From Aquabacterium sp. (lineage in GTDB: Bacteria; Pseudomonadota; Gammaproteobacteria; Burkholderiales; Burkholderiaceae_C): a stretch of 53,932 bases of DNA. Shown one piece after another: positions 51,235-53,932 of the stretch. The notes beneath the pieces are model-generated. The model was not told where the DNA came from and made no database searches. It worked only from the letters and a program-made list of their open reading frames with translations. Where the stretch lies: positions 1-53,932 of the forward strand of contig NZ_JAUSAR010000009.1 of NCBI RefSeq assembly GCF_030652515.1. Direction: 5' to 3'. Every line of letters starts with the position of its first letter. Within the stretch, counting starts at the first letter, position 1. A program made the translations under genes and the position numbers.

Positions 51235-53932
51235 TCATCCAATGCCTTCTATTTCACGGCTTCTGAACTTGTTGGCCCCAAACAGCCGCGCCGCCCGGGC
51301 GTCCATGCCGCTGGGGTCATCCCCTTGCTCATCGCCGTCATCGTCGTCATCCGGCCCTTTCCCTTCGCCCAGGCCCATCACAGGCAAGGGGTCGATCGAG
51401 CGCCAGGCCGGGGTGCTGATCATCAAGCTGGCCAACAAGCCCGACATCCGCGCCGCCCACCAGACCGCACCGATCGACAGGGCCGCGCCCGAGGTCTGCA
51501 CTACCATCTTTTCGACTTTGACCTGGCGATCTTCAGCGGTTTCCGTGAACATCAGGCTGGGTGCAGCGTATCCCGAGCCATTCACGCCCGTGTTGGAGAA
51601 GCTCAGGTTGAGGTCCTGATCAGCGGTCACGTTGACCGGATTGATGCTGACGCCCTGCAGCAGGTTGCCGCTCATCAAACCCAGGTTGAAGCCGCCTGCT
51701 TCCAAGCGGAAGGCAAAGCCCATGCCCTGGTGGGTGGCGCCGTACGATGAGGAGTAGCCGGTTGCTCTGGCGGCTTGGCCGGAGACGCCAGCATCCTCAC
51801 CGCCTTGAACCGGTGGTAGCGGGGAGTCTTCTGGCGGGTTGGTTGCCCCCTCGGCCGATTCTTCCAGCTTGTCCCCGATCTGGTCCACCGTGTCGTCCTT
51901 GGGGTCGCTCGGTGGGGTGGTGGGGGACTCGGGGCTGGGGTCCGTGAGCGAGCCGCCGCCGGTGCCCGTGCCTGGGCCCGAGCCTGGATTGGACGTGCCG
52001 GGCATGCCTGGCACCTCCGCGGAGGTGACTGCGATGGTCATCCTGCGCGCAGTGACATCGGTGTCAGAACCAGCCAAGGCCGTACCGCCATCGTCCATGA
52101 CCTGGAAGGTGAAGCTGGCATAGACGGCCCCGCTGGCGCCGGTCACCGGGGTGAACATCAGTTTGCCAGCCGCGATGTCACTGGCCAGTACAAAGTCGCC
52201 CGCGTTGACGGCCGCGCCGTTCAAGGTCAATGAGCCTGCACCGGGCAAGGTGCTGATGCCCACAGACCAGAAGGCGTTGGCCGGGGCATCGCGCAGGTCG
52301 GTGAAGCCGAAATCAGCCATCCCGAAGATGTAGCTGTTGCCTGCTGTGGTGCTCACCGTTTTGTCGCTGCCCATCGGAGCGTCGTTGACCGCGGTGATGT
52401 TGAAGTTCACCGTCCTGGGCGTGACATCCAGATTGACGCCGCCGTTGGCCGTGCCGCCATCGTCCTGCACCTGGAAGCTGAAGCTGGTGTAGCCCGCGCC
52501 GTTGCCGTCAGCGCCGGGGGTGTAGACCAGCAGACCCGAGCTGATGTTGGCCGCCGAGATCACCTGGCCTGCGGTGACCACCACGCCGCTCAAAGTCAAG
52601 CTGCCCGAGGCTGGCAGGTTCGTGATCATGACGCCCAGCAAGGTGTTGCCAGGTGCGTCGTTCAAGTCGCTGAAACCGAAGTCAGCTGCCGTGAAGACGT
52701 AGGCCGTGTCTTCCAGCGTGGTGATGGTGGTGCTGGCGCCTGTGGGCGCATCGTTCACCGAGCTCACGTTGACGGTCATGGTGCGGGCCGTGGTGTCCAG
52801 GTTGGCCCCACCGTTGGCCGTGCCGCCATCGTCCTGCACCTGGAAGGTGAAGCTGGCGTAGCCCGCGCCGTGTTCGTCGGTACCCGGTGTGTACACCAGC
52901 AGGCCGGCGGCGATGTCGGCGGCCGAGATGAAGTCACCCGCGCTGACCGCCACGCCGTTCAAGGTCAAGCCGCCTGCGCTGGGCAAGGTCGTGATCCTGA
53001 TGGCCTGTAGCAAGGCGCCGGGTGAGTCATTGGCATCTGTGAAGCCAAAGTCGGCCGCAGTGAAGGTGTAGCTGGTGTCTTCATGGGTGCTCACCGTGGT
53101 GTCGGTGCCCACCGGGGCATCGTTGACCGAGGTGACGGTGACTGTCATGGTGCGGGGTGTGGCATCCAGGTTGACGCCGCCGTTGGCCGTGCCGCCATCG
53201 TCCTGCACCTGGAAGGTGAAGCTGGCGTAGCCCGTGCCGTTGTCGTTGGCGCCCGGGGTGTACACCAGCAGGCCGGACGCGATGTCGGCGGCTGAGATGA
53301 AGTCGCCCGCGCTGACCGCCACGCCGTTCAAGGTCAAGCTGCCTGCGCTGGGCAAGGTCGTGATCCTGACGGCCTGCATGGCATTGCCTGGTGCGTCATT
53401 GGGGTCGGCGAAGCCAAAGTCTGCTGCCGTGAAGGTGTAGGTGGCGTCCTCCAGCGTGGTCACGGTGGCGTCGGTTCCTTCGGGTGCGTCATTCACCGTC
53501 ATCACATTGACGGTCATCGTGCGCGGTGTGCCATCGAGGTTGACGCCACCGTTGACCGTGCCGCCGTTGTCTTGCACCTGGAAGGTGAAGCTGGCGTAGC
53601 CTGCGCCGTTGTCATCCGCACCGGGTGTGTACACCAGCATGTCCGAGGCGATGTCGGCCGCCGAGATCACCTGCCCCGCCGTGACTGCCACGCCGTTCAA
53701 GGTCAAGCTGCCTGCGCCTGGCAAGGTCGTGATCCTCACGCTCAGCAAAGTGTTGCCTGGCGTGTCGTTGGCATCGGTGAAGCCGAAGTCAGCTGCCGTG
53801 AAGGTGTGGGCCGTGTCTTCCAGCGTGGTGATGGTGGTGCTGGCACCTGTGGGGGCGTCGTTCACCGAGGTGACGTTGAGCGTCATCGTGCGGGCCGTGG
53901 TGTCCAGGTTGGCCCCACCGTTGGCCGTGCCG
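51235..53932 (-). CDS. Large surface/adhesin-like protein with cadherin-like repeats, 5' end outside window
   Basis: The frame is open to the right edge, and only the C-terminal 899 residues or so are visible. Five full repeats of exactly 123 residues share VNDAP, TFTAADFGFTD, LPSAGSLTLNGVAV, ISAADIA, LVYTPGA and ASFTFQVQDDGGT; they resemble VCBS/cadherin-like adhesin modules. A Gly/Pro/acid linker (NPGSGPGTGTGGGSLTDPSP) follows, then a domain ending in a hydrophobic stretch ALSIGAVWWAARMSGLLASL and TPAWRSIDPLPVMG, an acidic run PDDDDDGDEQGDD, and a basic tail. The WWAARMSG...AWRSIDPLPV stretch resembles conserved C-terminal anchors of large beta/gammaproteobacterial surface proteins. Likely exported; secretion route is not visible. 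Confidence 0.82.
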   Translation of the reverse strand, partial: GTANGGANLDTTARTMTLNVTSVNDAPTGASTTITTLEDTAHTFTAADFGFTDANDTPGNTLLSVRITTLPGAGSLTLNGVAVTAGQVISAADIASDMLVYTPGADDNGAGYASFTFQVQDNGGTVNGGVNLDGTPRTMTVNVMTVNDAPEGTDATVTTLEDATYTFTAADFGFADPNDAPGNAMQAVRITTLPSAGSLTLNGVAVSAGDFISAADIASGLLVYTPGANDNGTGYASFTFQVQDDGGTANGGVNLDATPRTMTVTVTSVNDAPVGTDTTVSTHEDTSYTFTAADFGFTDANDSPGALLQAIRITTLPSAGGLTLNGVAVSAGDFISAADIAAGLLVYTPGTDEHGAGYASFTFQVQDDGGTANGGANLDTTARTMTVNVSSVNDAPTGASTTITTLEDTAYVFTAADFGFSDLNDAPGNTLLGVMITNLPASGSLTLSGVVVTAGQVISAANISSGLLVYTPGADGNGAGYTSFSFQVQDDGGTANGGVNLDVTPRTVNFNITAVNDAPMGSDKTVSTTAGNSYIFGMADFGFTDLRDAPANAFWSVGISTLPGAGSLTLNGAAVNAGDFVLASDIAAGKLMFTPVTGASGAVYASFTFQVMDDGGTALAGSDTDVTARRMTIAVTSAEVPGMPGTSNPGSGPGTGTGGGSLTDPSPESPTTPPSDPKDDTVDQIGDKLEESAEGATNPPEDSPLPPVQGGEDAGVSGQAARATGYSSSYGATHQGMGFAFRLEAGGFNLGLMSGNLLQGVSINPVNVTADQDLNLSFSNTGVNGSGYAAPSLMFTETAEDRQVKVEKMVVQTSGAALSIGAVWWAARMSGLLASLMISTPAWRSIDPLPVMGLGEGKGPDDDDDGDEQGDDPSGMDARAARLFGANKFRSREIEGIG
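52042..53886 (-). repeat. Five tandem 369-bp coding repeats
   Basis: Unit boundaries fall at 53886, 53517, 53148, 52779, 52410 and 52041, each exactly 369 bp (123 codons). The four right-hand units are highly alike at DNA level; the last (52042-52410) is the most diverged. A further partial unit continues at 53887-53932. Such arrays can change copy number by recombination. Confidence 0.9.

Noticed and set aside
51235..53932. CRISPR-like regular repeats
   Set aside because: Repeats are 369 bp, coding, and in frame with protein motifs; no short repeats with unique spacers.

Overview
This window looks like chromosomal DNA of a GC-rich betaproteobacterium of the order Burkholderiales, probably close to the Comamonadaceae. 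The evidence is strong GC bias at third positions, long antisense ORFs, the XdhABC/PuuD type of purine catabolism, a UraD-AllC fusion, and many 4-bp ATGA/GTGA overlaps. No rRNA, tRNA, CRISPR array, integrase or complete insertion sequence was found. Species cannot be named from sequence alone.

Region 1 (1-9.5 kb) is purine catabolism, part one. Leftward are a LysR regulator, guanine deaminase (guaD) and the start of an ABC ATPase of the purine-nucleoside type. Rightward are xdhA, xdhB, xdhC and an 8-oxoguanine deaminase-like amidohydrolase. Region 3 (34-42.5 kb) is part two: puuD (membrane urate oxidase with cytochrome c) and uraH leftward, then a GntR regulator, puuE, a UraD-AllC fusion, an M20 amidohydrolase, pepD and a DTW-domain tRNA modification gene rightward. 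Together they cover guanine, 8-oxoguanine or xanthine to urate, 5-hydroxyisourate, OHCU, allantoin, allantoate and ureidoglycolate.

Region 2 (9.4-34 kb) separates the two purine parts and is an accessory catabolic block with four TetR regulators. It holds an exported secretory-type lipase, an exported PETase-like polyester/cutin hydrolase, an SMP-30-like protein, a phytanoyl-CoA dioxygenase-like enzyme, two exported serine hydrolases of the beta-lactamase/NylB fold flanking a Tat-exported ACMSD-like amidohydrolase, two fumarylacetoacetase-family hydrolases, two SDRs, an extradiol (VOC) dioxygenase and an MhpA-like FAD monooxygenase. I infer an inducible pathway that opens ester or amide bonds outside the cytoplasm and then hydroxylates and cleaves an aromatic ring; the substrate is unknown. 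The block contains a partial duplication with decayed SDR and TetR copies, and two helically phased perfect palindromes in front of the monooxygenase. katG and a saccharopine-dehydrogenase-like reductase lie at its right edge.

Region 4 (42.7-53.9 kb) carries a hybrid histidine kinase, a soluble two-module cache-type sensor ending in a CheW domain, a NitT/TauT-type ABC importer (binding protein, ATPase, permease), ureD without the rest of a urease operon, and the 3' part of a giant surface protein with exact 369-bp cadherin-like repeats running off the right edge.
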